DNA of 64,000 nt from Psychrobacter sp. NZS113 (GTDB taxonomy: Bacteria > Pseudomonadota > Gammaproteobacteria > Pseudomonadales > Moraxellaceae), in NCBI RefSeq assembly GCF_015864825.1, contig NZ_JADYWL010000002.1, positions 342,346-406,345 of the forward strand, in the 5' to 3' direction. The notes under the pieces were generated by a model. It did not search any database. It saw only the letters and a list, made by a program, of their open reading frames with translations, and was not told the DNA's origin. Below, piece by piece: positions 1 to 9,735 of the stretch; positions within the stretch are counted from its first letter, which is position 1; every line of letters starts with the position of its first letter. The translations under genes were made by a program, and so were the position numbers.

Positions 1-1538
1 ACATCAGTGTCATTAGGCAGTACGTTGTCCGTTAAGGTGACGTCTTCATTGGTGGTTTTTACTTCTGGAGCGGCCACGGGCGCATCATTCACAGGGGTGA
101 CGGTGATGGTTTCTGTGGCGCTCACTTCTGTCGTGCCATCCGTGATGGTGTAGTCAAATTCGACTTCGCCATTAAAGTTGGCATCAGGCGTGAAGCTGAT
201 GACCCCTGCGGTATCTATGTTCACTACGCCGTTTGGTACGGCGATGCTTTGTGCCACACCTGGGGTTAGGACGGTGCCGTTGATCTCGGTGATGCTGAGG
301 GTGTCGCCATCGAAGTCGCTGTCAGCGTTTAGTGGGTCTAGTACCACGGTACCGTCTTCTGCTACGGTATATGCGTCATCTTCGGCATTTGGGGCGGTTG
401 GTGGATAGTCTACAGTGATGGTTGCTTGGTTTGATTTATTGCCTGTCAGATCAGAGACCACATAGCTCACCGGTGTCGGATCTTCGGTGAAGCCTGTTTC
501 TGGGGTAAAGGTGACTGCGCCAGTTGTTGGGTCAACACTCCATACGCCTTCGCCTGCAACCGTTAAGCTGGTAACTTCAAGACCTGTGTCTGGGTTGATA
601 AGCTTTACGCTGGTTGGGTCGATGTCGCCTTCAAGGTCGGTGTCATTGCTGAGCACGTCGATGACCACTGGTTGACCTAGCGTACCAGTTTGGATTTCAT
701 CTTCGGCATTTGGGGCGGTTGGTGGATAGTCTACAGTGATGGTTGCTTGGTTTGATTTATTGCCTGTCAGATCAGAGACCACATAGCTCACCGGTGTCGG
801 ATCTTCGGTGAAGCCTGTTTCTGGGGTAAAGGTGACTGCGCCAGTTGTTGGGTCAACACTCCATACGCCTTCGCCTGCAACCGTTAAGCTGGTAACTTCA
901 AGACCTGTGTCTGGGTTGATAAGCTTTACGCTGGTTGGGTCGATGTCGCCTTCAAGGTCGGTGTCATTGCTGAGCACGTCGATGACCACTGGTTGACCTA
1001 GCGTACCAGTTTGGATTTCATCTTCGGCATTTGGGGCGCTATTATCGTCGTTAAAATCATTATTATCATTATCATCATTATTGTAGCTAGCAATTAAACC
1101 AACCAAGCCGATCCCTGCAGCAGCAGGAATCCACCAAGGAATAGCAGCGGCAATGTATTCTTCCCCACCCAAAGCTTGTCCTTCTACGTCACCATTTTCT
1201 AATTGCGTGACATAGTCATACGTTTCACCAGTATCTGGAATGTAGTAATAATACTCTCCATCTTCAGCGATGCCGACTAAAGCACTGTCTGGATTGTCAT
1301 AGAATCCTTCTATGATGAGATCGCTATCTTCACCATTTTCTTCAAATGAGACATGTAAGTCACTTTTGATGCGTTTGGTAATGATGTGATTAGGTGCACG
1401 GTTAATCGCGGTATCATGAAACTCGTAATTGACTTTGTCTGTCGCTTGGATGACTGTTGGCATGCCATCTTGGGTAACCACTTCTATTTGGTTGACGGTC
1501 TTATGCACATCGTTCGTTTTTACGATTATAGTATTCAT
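1..1538 (-). CDS. Bap-type giant surface adhesin, N-terminal part (cut by left edge)
   Basis: The minus frame opens with ATG at 1538 behind a GAAGGGAAC ribosome site and stays open to base 1, giving about 512 residues of a longer protein. Residues 1-135 look like the BapA/Bap prefix domain of type I-secreted biofilm adhesins. A hydrophobic stretch (AAAIPWWIPAAAGIGLVGLI) and an Asn/Asp-rich linker (NNDDNDNNDFNDDN) follow. Then come Ig/cadherin-like repeats: two exactly identical 107-aa units (APNAEDEIQTG opening) and a different unit with TVAEDGTVVLDPLNADSDFD and ITDGTT motifs, typical of VCBS/cadherin-like domains. Such proteins mediate cell-surface attachment and biofilm formation. There is no N-terminal signal peptide, consistent with C-terminal type I secretion, but the C-terminus is not visible. 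The OmpA-lipoprotein gene lies 84 nt upstream on the same strand, so co-transcription is likely. Confidence 0.85.
   Translation of the reverse strand, partial: MNTIIVKTNDVHKTVNQIEVVTQDGMPTVIQATDKVNYEFHDTAINRAPNHIITKRIKSDLHVSFEENGEDSDLIIEGFYDNPDSALVGIAEDGEYYYYIPDTGETYDYVTQLENGDVEGQALGGEEYIAAAIPWWIPAAAGIGLVGLIASYNNDDNDNNDFNDDNSAPNAEDEIQTGTLGQPVVIDVLSNDTDLEGDIDPTSVKLINPDTGLEVTSLTVAGEGVWSVDPTTGAVTFTPETGFTEDPTPVSYVVSDLTGNKSNQATITVDYPPTAPNAEDEIQTGTLGQPVVIDVLSNDTDLEGDIDPTSVKLINPDTGLEVTSLTVAGEGVWSVDPTTGAVTFTPETGFTEDPTPVSYVVSDLTGNKSNQATITVDYPPTAPNAEDDAYTVAEDGTVVLDPLNADSDFDGDTLSITEINGTVLTPGVAQSIAVPNGVVNIDTAGVISFTPDANFNGEVEFDYTITDGTTEVSATETITVTPVNDAPVAAPEVKTTNEDVTLTDNVLPNDTD
376..1017 (-). repeat. Exact 321-bp tandem duplication within the adhesin
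   Basis: Bases 376-696 and 697-1017 are identical by eye over the full 321 bp (107 codons). A further 21-base start of the unit follows at 1018-1038 before the sequence diverges. The unit encodes one Ig-like domain. Perfect identity at the DNA level indicates a recent duplication or gene conversion, as is common in repeat adhesins. Confidence 0.95.
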
Positions 1539-1622
1539 GTTGTTCCCTTCTCTTTTTAATTCAGTGATACCGCTTAGCATATCTAGTTAGGCAAATGTAA
1601 TTGCCCGTGTGCTATATCCGTA

Positions 1623-2585
1623 TTAGTTGTTTGGGCGTTCTTCAACTACTGCCACCACACGACGATTGAGCTGTCGGCCTTCTGCATTATCGTTATTGGC
1701 TCTGGGCTGAGACTCACCATAACCAATGGCAGTTAAGCGTTCAGGCGCAATCGAGAATTGTGTTATCAACACTTCTTTGACGGCGTTTACGCGGCGCTGC
1801 GATAAAGATTGGTTGTAGCTATCACTGCCGCGGCTGTCTGTATGGCCTTCGATGGTCACGACAGTATTAGGATATTTCGTCACGAATGCAGCCAATTCAG
1901 ATATTTTGTCATAGTATTCAGGGCGTACTATAGATTTGTCTGTCTCAAACAAGACTTCAAGGTCAATGGTTACTTTTTCAGCGAGTACAGGTACTGTTGG
2001 TTGCGCGATAGGTGGCGGTGTTACGACAGGCGCTGGGCAGTTGGGCACCACTCGGCTGATTTGATGTGTCTGATAGCGTTTGGTATCTAAGAGTGGTAAG
2101 GCACTTTCAGGGGTTATTTGATCAAGCGTACTTTTACCTGTATTGTCCATATCCACATAGAAGAAGTAGGTTTGACCTCCTACCAGCTGATAGTCTTTTT
2201 TGTCTGCTAGTAAGTTGTTGTCTTTAAAACCAGTAGCATGCGCACTAATTTGATTGGTACCAACGCAAGAGTTGACGACGGTATAGTTACCAGGATGCAA
2301 ACTGACTTGAAATCTGTTGTTGATGGCCACATTGGCACTGGTTTGTTCTACGTCATCATCATTTTTGCGGATAAAGACCAGTCTCGTTTCATCGGCATCA
2401 ACGTTGGTGGTCAAGATTTTTTGGAAGTCGGTATCAGCTTGGTTATTCCATGTCACATTACCCACTCGGCGGCTATCACCTTCATTATCAACACTATTGT
2501 GACCAGTCATGGCACAAGCTGACAGACTCAATAAAATGGTTGGCAATACGATAGCCGCTGTCATATTCTTGAATACTCTTTCCAT
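1623..2585 (-). CDS. OmpA-domain lipoprotein
   Basis: 320 aa. The N-terminus is a lipoprotein signal peptide (hydrophobic VLPTILLSLSAC, lipobox LSAC with the acylated Cys near residue 24). The middle region has no family I recognise. A proline-rich linker (PVVTPPPIAQPTVP) leads to a C-terminal OmpA/MotB peptidoglycan-binding domain from about residue 205: LFETDKSIVRPE, VTIEGHTDSRGSDSYNQ and LSQRRVNAV carry the Asp and Arg that bind diaminopimelate in this family. It should be outer-membrane anchored and grip the cell wall. The adhesin gene follows 84 nt downstream. OmpA-like genes beside Bap-type adhesins are a recurrent arrangement in Moraxellaceae, so a role in adhesin anchoring or export is plausible but inferred. 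Confidence 0.85.
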   Translation of the reverse strand: MERVFKNMTAAIVLPTILLSLSACAMTGHNSVDNEGDSRRVGNVTWNNQADTDFQKILTTNVDADETRLVFIRKNDDDVEQTSANVAINNRFQVSLHPGNYTVVNSCVGTNQISAHATGFKDNNLLADKKDYQLVGGQTYFFYVDMDNTGKSTLDQITPESALPLLDTKRYQTHQISRVVPNCPAPVVTPPPIAQPTVPVLAEKVTIDLEVLFETDKSIVRPEYYDKISELAAFVTKYPNTVVTIEGHTDSRGSDSYNQSLSQRRVNAVKEVLITQFSIAPERLTAIGYGESQPRANNDNAEGRQLNRRVVAVVEERPNN

Positions 2586-2964
2586 GGTACATTCCTAATT
2601 TATCAATAATTTGTGGGTAACTTTTCTGAGTTATTTCTAATAATATACTATGTTTGCGATATAAATTTAAATAGAGACCATTTTTTATAAATATGTTTAT
2701 TCAAAATAAGTATACCTGTATATATATTTTTGTTAAAAAAAATGCACATAATTTATGTGCAATTAGTTTACTAATCATATACAGCTCCGATATATTTAGT
2801 ATATCTCAATATTCATGATTCGTCATGTGTTGAGAATAAACTTTAGTGCATTTTATTAATGAAGCTACTCGTACCCTAAACCTTATACATCCTAGCTTGA
2901 AGAGAATTTTTCTTAATGAGGCTTGATAATTGTTACAATTATCTGTTACCTGATTCTCACCTTT
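2586..2964. other. Intergenic region, AT-rich
   Basis: 379 bp without a supportable gene. It should hold the promoter of the OmpA lipoprotein/adhesin pair and the 3' end of the methyltransferase transcript; the only clear structure is the terminator at 2735-2760. Confidence 0.6.
2735..2760 (-). terminator. Rho-independent terminator, minus strand
   Basis: Inverted repeat GCACAT...ATGTGC (2744-2760), followed on the minus strand by eight T. The stem is short and AT-rich, and it lies about 200 nt downstream of the methyltransferase stop, so it is probably that gene's terminator. Confidence 0.5.
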
Positions 2965-3579
2965 TTACTTGCTATCCTTTTTACCGACAAATTGTACAAC
3001 AGCACTAAGTCCTTGATGACGCTTCCCCTCTGACACTATACGCAGCTTTTCGACGCCAATGATTTCTGTAAGCCCTGGGAGTTCACCCTGAAAATAATGT
3101 AATGATCCAAAACGCTCTATTTGACTCGCAGGTGGCCCTCCGATAGCATCTGTCTCAAGCTGGTCTTTGGTATAAGCTTCGACGATAAACACACCATTTG
3201 GCTTTAGTGCAGTCGCAATCTGTGCATGTATATAGTGACGTAACGCGTCAGGTACGTGTGCCCAAATAGAGACAATGGCATCCCATTTATTCGTACCGAA
3301 CGGGTAATCAGCCAAATCAGCCACTTGAGTTGTGATTGTCACCCCTCTGTCTTTTGCTAATTGTGTCGCTTTTATCAGACCCACTTCGGACATATCCATC
3401 GCAGTAACGTTATAGCCTTGCTCGGCTAAGAAAACTGCATTTCTACCCTCACCCTCTGCCAGACATAATACGTGCCCGCCTGTGGGAATCTGCTCAAACG
3501 TTTCTCTCAAAAAATCATTAGGCTCTTTACCAAATGCAAATTCTGTGCCGCTATAGTGTTCGTCCCACATATTTATCAT
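2965..3579 (-). CDS. Class I SAM-dependent methyltransferase (TehB-like)
   Basis: 204 aa. It starts with MINMWDEHYSG; the WDxxY opening is shared with the tellurite-resistance/thiopurine-like methyltransferases. SAM-binding motif I reads VLCLAEGEGRNAVFLA, followed by the acidic VTAMDMSEVGL after strand 2 and a motif-IV-like DAIVSIWAHVP. The substrate cannot be told from sequence. A second Met at codon 4 is an equally possible start. It stands alone between hrpA and the adhesin locus, same strand as both. Confidence 0.8.
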   Translation of the reverse strand: MINMWDEHYSGTEFAFGKEPNDFLRETFEQIPTGGHVLCLAEGEGRNAVFLAEQGYNVTAMDMSEVGLIKATQLAKDRGVTITTQVADLADYPFGTNKWDAIVSIWAHVPDALRHYIHAQIATALKPNGVFIVEAYTKDQLETDAIGGPPASQIERFGSLHYFQGELPGLTEIIGVEKLRIVSEGKRHQGLSAVVQFVGKKDSK

Positions 3580-3722
3580 CCTTTTTGTTTGAAACTGTCT
3601 CTTACTTTAGTAGCATTTTGCATAAGATAGGCATAGAGTGCCAGTAAAATACTCTGTATTAAATCAGCGGCTTAAAACCAATCACACTACTAAATTTGGA
3701 AAATCTATGATTTTCTAGCTTT

Positions 3723-6700
3723 CTAACCCACCTTATCCCACATCTTACTAAGACGCTTAGGCGATACTGCCATACGGGTCTTCATTGGCTGGGCAAATAG
3801 CTGAATACGATACTCCTCCACCATCCAGCGATAGTCACTAATTGAGTCTTTATCCGCACGCCCTGCTAGTCGCTCCATGTGTAAATCTAGCGCATATACG
3901 CCATCAAGATCTGCATCTAGATTATACTCAAGGCGTTCAAGACGAATCTCTAACGCTTCTAGGTAGCGTGGATACTGCTGCCAATGACTATAATCCATGC
4001 GATAGACAAAATCAGCCAGATGTAAATCTTCTAATTGATCTTCGATATCTTCGATAGACTCACCGAATATCTCTCGATCTAGCATCAATAATCCTTGGCG
4101 AATACGCTGCCATCGGGTATAGACATTTTTGAGGGTTTTGATGACGCTTTGACCAGTCAATAAGAAATTACCAGCCACCACTTCTAAGGTTTTCTCATAC
4201 TCTTCCGAGGTAAAAGGCAACTCCTCAGCAAGCGCCACAGCGATATCGTCTGCATTTTCAGGCAAGTCTGTACTGTGATCAAATAATATATAATGCTCTT
4301 CAAGCGCTGCATCTAAGGCCGCATCGATGACAATCGTCTTAAGCTTTTCCATATCACCAAGTGGCGCAAAGGCCAACTTAAAGATACTGTCAACTTGACT
4401 AGTGAGCTGCTTTTTCTTTGCGCCAAGCTTACCTTTTACTAAGGTCAACACCCCGATGCGATGCGCCTGTAGTGCTGCATTGACATCCGTATATTGATGA
4501 ATCGATACCGCTTCGCCTGCTTCATCAGCGACCAAAGCCGCAAACTGCTTCATCACCACGCCTGCACTATGATGGTTTTTGCTAAAGGCAAAATGTTCAG
4601 GGAACTCAGTATGTGCCCCTTGCTGCTCATTAACTGCTTGACGGGTTTCACTGGCATGTCGAATCTGCAACGTTTGCAGGTCGCGACCTTTTTCGATAAT
4701 ACGGTTTTTATCATCGACCACACAGATTTGTGGCTGTAAGTAGCGGTCAATCGTAGACGGATTAAATTTATCTGGTGTCACTGACATAATACCGCGACGA
4801 TTCAACGCTTGGCAGAGCTGCTTCAGTAGTCCTTGTCCACCAGCGGGTTGCAACTCGTCAAACAAGCCATCAGCTGTATCAGGAATAGGTACTATCTGAC
4901 GGCGGATATCTTTGGGTAATGACTTAAGTAATTGCAACACTAGCTCATAGCGCCAACCAGGAACGCCCCACAATAGCTCGATAGCATCAAGCTGCGGCAA
5001 CGCGACAAGTGGTACGCGAATGGTCACACCATCATCATCACTTGCTGGGTCAAAGATATAACGTAGCGGTAGTTTTAAATCACCCAACTTCCATACTTCT
5101 GGGAAGTCTCCCGTGGTCGGTGCTTGGCTATTGAGTACGTCATCATCGGTAAAGAATAAATGCTTAGTGTCCGTTTTTTCGACTTCAGCACGCCAGTCTT
5201 CAAAAGATTTACGACTGGCAATATGCTCAGGAATTTTTTTATCATAAAACTGGTACAGCGACTCTTCATCGACCAACAAATCACGACGACGTAACTTATC
5301 TTCAATGCGTTCGATGTCTGCAATTTTATCCATATTGTGCTGTAAAAATGGCGCTTGACGACCCAAATTGCCAGTGACCAGACCATCACGGATAAAGATT
5401 TCACGTGACTCACTTAGATTGACTTGCTCATAATTGGTCAGCTGCTTACTGATAATAATCAAACCAAATAGACTAATCTGTGCATAGGCTTTGACGCGAC
5501 CTGTCTTCTTCGACCAATGCGGCTCAAAGTAGTGATACTTCAACAAGTCACCAGCAGCTGAGATAATCCATTCCGGTTCAATCTTGGCCACCGTACGCAT
5601 AAAGACCTGAGAGGTTTCTACCACCTCAAACGCCATCACCCATGGTGGTATCTGCTTAAACACCGTGCTGGCTGGAAATATTTTGGCTTTTTGTTGGCGG
5701 GCGGCGAGATATTCGCCACGATTTTCAGTTTTGTGAGCGATAGTAGATAACAGACCTGTCATCAACGCACGATGCAGGTTTGCGTACTTAACTGCCTTGA
5801 GCTCTTCATCTTCAATCGCTGTAGGATCACTAGTAGCAATTTCTAGCGCCTTGCCTTTAGCAGCAGCTTTGGCATCATTGACATCAGTAAGCTTCAAATC
5901 AGTGACCATTTGCACCAGTTGACGATGCGTCTGATGCCACTCTCGTACACGTGGAAAGCTCAGATAATTTTTCTTAGTAAACTGCTTGCGCTGATTACCA
6001 GACAGCTTATTGCCATCTTCGTCCTTTTCAAATAGCGCCTTCCATAAGCTCAAATAAAAGAGAAAGTCAGAGTCATCTTGGCGAAACTCAGCATGCTTTT
6101 GATCCGCTTGCTGACGTTTATTAACAGGACGCTCGCGTGGGTCCTGAACTGCAAGTGCGGCGACAACGATGAGCATTTCACGAATACAATCAAAGTCAGA
6201 ACCAGCCACCAACATACGTGCCAGCCTTGGATCGATTGGCATACGTGCCATCTTTTGACCAGTAGCTGTCAAAGCGAGATGATCAAGACCTTTTTTTGGT
6301 TTTGGCTTATTGGTTTTATTCGCAGAAGTGGCTTCAGTTTTAGAAGTAATCGCTCCTAGCTCGTCGAGCAATTTATGCCCGTCCGTGACCAATCGACTAT
6401 CAGGTGACTCGATAAACGCAAAATCATCGACACTACCTAAGCGCAGATTGGCCATCTGTAAGATGACTGATGCCAAGTTAGTGCGTAGAATCTCAGGTTC
6501 AGTGAACTCTGGACGACCGCTAAAGTCTTCTTCACTATATAGACGAATACAAACACCCGGCGCAACTCGACCACAACGACCTTTACGCTGATTCGCTGCC
6601 GCTTGTGAAATCGCTTCAATAGGCAAACGTTGTACACGTGAGCGGTAGGAATAACGAGAGATTCTCGCAAAGCCCAAATCAATGACATAGCGAATACCGG

Positions 6701-8027
6701 GTACAGTCAGCGCTGTCTCAGCCACGTTGGTAGCGATAACGATACGTCGACCACGACCTGATGGCTGAAAAATACGCTGCTGCTCTTCGTACGTCTGCCG
6801 CGCAAACAGAGGCAACACTTCGGTGTGCTTAGGCCCATGACGCTCTAAGACCTCTTGTGTCTCACGAATCTCGGCTTCCGTCGCGGCAAATATCAAGATA
6901 TCTGCCTGATCAGCATGTCCTTTGCTTTGTGCATCACTAAAGCACTCTTCTACTGCAGCAACGATGGCACGTGGCAAGTTCTCTTCAAAGTCATCATAGC
7001 TATCATCATCGGAGCTCGTCACAGGCTCATCAGTGAGTGGACGATAACGAACCTCTACCGGAAAGCTTCGACCTTCAACATTGAAGATTGGCGCCGGCAC
7101 TTTACGTTTAAGTTTGGCATCGTAATGACTAAAGTACTCACTAAAGCGCTTGGTATCTAACGTCGCTGAAGTAATAATGACTTTTAAATCAGGGCGTTTG
7201 GGTAGCATCTTTTTCAGATAACCCATAATAAAATCGATATTTAAGCTACGCTCATGCGCTTCATCGATAATAATTGTATCGTACTTACTCAAAAACCGAT
7301 CATGACCCAGTTCAGCCAACAAGATACCATCCGTCATGAGCTTCACAACGGATTGCGCCGATCCTTGCTCATTAAAACGAATTTTAAAACTTATGGTATT
7401 CCCTAAGGGTTCACCCAATTCCTCTGCAATACGGTTTGCCACACTTCTCGCTGCTAGACGCCTCGGTTGCGTATGCCCTATCTGCCCTTTAATACCACGC
7501 CCTGCCAGCATCGCAAGCTTCGGTAACTGCGTTGTTTTACCAGAACCTGTTTCACCTGCGACGATAATGACTTGATTATCGATGATGGCTTGAATCAAAT
7601 CATCAGCACGTTGACTCACGGGCAGATCAAGGTTTAGCTTGGCTGGCAAGTCTGCAGGAATGCTATCCATACGTGCCTGTACTGCTTCCTGAGATCGAGT
7701 TTTTATTTTGTCGTATTGCTCGCGTTTTTTCGTTAGCGCATTATTGGCTTTGTCGTTATTCTCTTTTTTACTCGACACAACAGCACGTGCCAACTCTCGC
7801 TCTAGACGCGTTAAGTAATAGCTGTCTTTGGCGAGTACTGGTAAATCAGCAGCCATATGAGATTGAGCAACTGCTTTATCATTGCTCGGTATGGCACTGT
7901 TTGGTGCGGTATTTAAATTTTCGTGATTTGTATCATCACTTTCTTTATTCGGATTAATGGTGCTGTTGATTTGACGAGTAGCATCTTTGTTAGATGCTTG
8001 TGTGGTATTCTCAGAATTATTGGGCAT
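3723..8027 (-). CDS. hrpA: ATP-dependent RNA helicase HrpA
   Basis: 1434 aa DEAH-box helicase. Walker A is GETGSGKT (residues 158-165), Walker B DEAH (255-258), motif III ITSATLD, and motif VI QRKGRCGRVAPG. A helicase-associated domain and the long C-terminal DUF3418-type region typical of HrpA follow. In E. coli HrpA acts on mRNA and on stalled ribosomes. The protein exceeds the usual length of about 1300 because the first ~60 residues are a Asn/Ser/Thr-rich, probably disordered extension. Start chosen as the ATG at 8027; a later start cannot be excluded because no strong ribosome site is visible. Confidence 0.95.
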   Translation of the reverse strand: MPNNSENTTQASNKDATRQINSTINPNKESDDTNHENLNTAPNSAIPSNDKAVAQSHMAADLPVLAKDSYYLTRLERELARAVVSSKKENNDKANNALTKKREQYDKIKTRSQEAVQARMDSIPADLPAKLNLDLPVSQRADDLIQAIIDNQVIIVAGETGSGKTTQLPKLAMLAGRGIKGQIGHTQPRRLAARSVANRIAEELGEPLGNTISFKIRFNEQGSAQSVVKLMTDGILLAELGHDRFLSKYDTIIIDEAHERSLNIDFIMGYLKKMLPKRPDLKVIITSATLDTKRFSEYFSHYDAKLKRKVPAPIFNVEGRSFPVEVRYRPLTDEPVTSSDDDSYDDFEENLPRAIVAAVEECFSDAQSKGHADQADILIFAATEAEIRETQEVLERHGPKHTEVLPLFARQTYEEQQRIFQPSGRGRRIVIATNVAETALTVPGIRYVIDLGFARISRYSYRSRVQRLPIEAISQAAANQRKGRCGRVAPGVCIRLYSEEDFSGRPEFTEPEILRTNLASVILQMANLRLGSVDDFAFIESPDSRLVTDGHKLLDELGAITSKTEATSANKTNKPKPKKGLDHLALTATGQKMARMPIDPRLARMLVAGSDFDCIREMLIVVAALAVQDPRERPVNKRQQADQKHAEFRQDDSDFLFYLSLWKALFEKDEDGNKLSGNQRKQFTKKNYLSFPRVREWHQTHRQLVQMVTDLKLTDVNDAKAAAKGKALEIATSDPTAIEDEELKAVKYANLHRALMTGLLSTIAHKTENRGEYLAARQQKAKIFPASTVFKQIPPWVMAFEVVETSQVFMRTVAKIEPEWIISAAGDLLKYHYFEPHWSKKTGRVKAYAQISLFGLIIISKQLTNYEQVNLSESREIFIRDGLVTGNLGRQAPFLQHNMDKIADIERIEDKLRRRDLLVDEESLYQFYDKKIPEHIASRKSFEDWRAEVEKTDTKHLFFTDDDVLNSQAPTTGDFPEVWKLGDLKLPLRYIFDPASDDDGVTIRVPLVALPQLDAIELLWGVPGWRYELVLQLLKSLPKDIRRQIVPIPDTADGLFDELQPAGGQGLLKQLCQALNRRGIMSVTPDKFNPSTIDRYLQPQICVVDDKNRIIEKGRDLQTLQIRHASETRQAVNEQQGAHTEFPEHFAFSKNHHSAGVVMKQFAALVADEAGEAVSIHQYTDVNAALQAHRIGVLTLVKGKLGAKKKQLTSQVDSIFKLAFAPLGDMEKLKTIVIDAALDAALEEHYILFDHSTDLPENADDIAVALAEELPFTSEEYEKTLEVVAGNFLLTGQSVIKTLKNVYTRWQRIRQGLLMLDREIFGESIEDIEDQLEDLHLADFVYRMDYSHWQQYPRYLEALEIRLERLEYNLDADLDGVYALDLHMERLAGRADKDSISDYRWMVEEYRIQLFAQPMKTRMAVSPKRLSKMWDKVG

Positions 8028-8129
8028 ATATACTTAGGCTATTTATTATTTAAAAGTGTTTAGATTATGGGGGTAATTTGAGTGTGATTCAAGTTGGTTC
8101 TGATGTTTGGTCGGTAACCAAAAAGGCTG

Positions 8130-8888
8130 TTACTGATTTTCAAAGCGCTCATTCAAAATATTTCTAAGCTCATCAGTCATAGGCTTAAATTTAAAATGTT
8201 CTGGCTCCATTTGAGCAATGAAAGGATACTGATCATTTTCAATCGAGTTATTCTCACAAGAAAAATGATTCATCTCCTGACCAGTGATGGCATTAATAAT
8301 ATAAAAAGAGGTATCGCTATCTTCAAACTGTGTCAAATTATAGTAATTATTCGGATCCCGCATAACGAGATTAGTACCATTAGAAAGAGTCGTATAATAG
8401 GCATCTTCAGTAGCTTGCTGTGCTTCTAGCTTTAAAGGGTTACCTTGGGTGGCGAAATAATACTTGAGCATATAACCAATATCGCTATTAATCACATCCA
8501 AACGTAAATGCTCACCGTCTTCTGTGACACATTGATATATTATAAAGGGCTCATACACACGTGGATTGGTGGTCGTGTTTTCATCTTTCACACTCTCCCA
8601 TTCCATGCCCATAATAGGTGCATCTAACATGACACCTCCCTCTTCCATCAATTTATAACCTATCGGTACGTCTTGATCATGTACCATAGATTGAGAGCTG
8701 GATAACTCACTGTTATCTTCTATAGCATTTTCAGCCTCGTTACTTGATACTCCTGTAGTGTCATCAGATTTTTCTGGTTCATTCTTATTATTCCAAAACG
8801 CTACAGCCACTAGAACAACGAACAGTCCTATTCCAATGCCAATACCTGCAATAACCCACTTGAAAAATCCTTTTATGAAATTTTGCAA
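8130..8888 (-). CDS. Membrane-anchored protein of unknown function
   Basis: 252 aa, no family recognised. One transmembrane segment near residues 8-32 (WVIAGIGIGIGLFVVLVAVAFW) is followed by an acidic, Ser-rich linker and an extracytoplasmic domain of about 170 residues with two cysteines (YQCVTEDG and NHFSCENN) that could form a disulphide. The reading frame has no ATG before the membrane segment. The likely start is TTG at 8888, with GCGAG five bases upstream. Same strand as and upstream of hrpA, with a 102-nt gap. Confidence 0.7.
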   Translation of the reverse strand: MQNFIKGFFKWVIAGIGIGIGLFVVLVAVAFWNNKNEPEKSDDTTGVSSNEAENAIEDNSELSSSQSMVHDQDVPIGYKLMEEGGVMLDAPIMGMEWESVKDENTTTNPRVYEPFIIYQCVTEDGEHLRLDVINSDIGYMLKYYFATQGNPLKLEAQQATEDAYYTTLSNGTNLVMRDPNNYYNLTQFEDSDTSFYIINAITGQEMNHFSCENNSIENDQYPFIAQMEPEHFKFKPMTDELRNILNERFENQ

Positions 8889-8958
8889 ATCTGCTCGCCC
8901 TATTCTATTTTTATGAATGAGTCATTTATTTAATCAGCTTGTTAATCATACTTATTAA

Positions 8959-9567
8959 TTATAACGCCAAATTTTTCAAATTCTTTATACTCAAATAGCC
9001 AACATATTCTTTATCTGCTAAATCCTCATCTATTGCTTTATCGACAAAATCGATGGGCTCAATCACTAACTGAAGGTCTGATATCAGATCATTCACGTTA
9101 TATATATCGTCTATATCTACTTCAAACTTATCATCAATATGTGAAGCAGCATCAAAAGGAGAGCTACTGTCTTTAAAAGTAAACTGCTGATAGAACGCAC
9201 TCTGTTTTGCTTGTTTAATAGCACCTGCTTGATTGGGGGCAACGATGAGTAACTTATAATGAAACTCTTCAAAACTGCCCTGCTGGTATCCGCCGAGATT
9301 AATGAAAAATAGCTTTAGGTTTTTACTATGGTCTGTTTGATTGTCAATTTTATTACTGGGCTCAACCAATTTAATAGCATGACCATCAACGTTGGTAACC
9401 GCACGATACGAGTCAATGTGCCATTTGTTTTTTACTTCTGGCCAATGCTCATTGACATCTGTAATTAATTCACTCACCTGATTGGCCACACCAAAGAAAA
9501 TATCGTGCTGCTCAATCAAGCGACCTTTGGGCCGAGCGCCCAGTTGAATCATATATAGGGTTGGCAT
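8959..9567 (-). CDS. DUF1543 domain protein
   Basis: 202 aa. The N-terminal half matches the DUF1543 pattern from memory: MIQLGARPKGRLIEQHDIFFGVA followed by an LxxDVNEHWPE segment, and a second, weaker copy (INLGGYQQGSFEEFHYKLLIVA) follows after residue 95, so the fold may be duplicated. Function unknown in the family. No signal peptide or membrane segment. ATG with AAGG upstream. Confidence 0.75.
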   Translation of the reverse strand: MPTLYMIQLGARPKGRLIEQHDIFFGVANQVSELITDVNEHWPEVKNKWHIDSYRAVTNVDGHAIKLVEPSNKIDNQTDHSKNLKLFFINLGGYQQGSFEEFHYKLLIVAPNQAGAIKQAKQSAFYQQFTFKDSSSPFDAASHIDDKFEVDIDDIYNVNDLISDLQLVIEPIDFVDKAIDEDLADKEYVGYLSIKNLKNLAL

Positions 9568-9735
9568 AAGTAATTGCCTTATATAGTCATTCCACTATAA
9601 AAGTATGACAGCGTTAACCTTGCTTGAAGTATTTAATATACATCTACACTCGGTTGCCTTGTACTACTTTTAAATTGAATCGACTATAGTTAAAGTTATG
9701 GGGTAGATTCTTAAATAAATAATGTCATACCAAGC

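Noticed and set aside
487-996. Two identical 62-codon plus-strand frames
   Set aside because: They are antisense images of the duplicated adhesin repeat, not genes.
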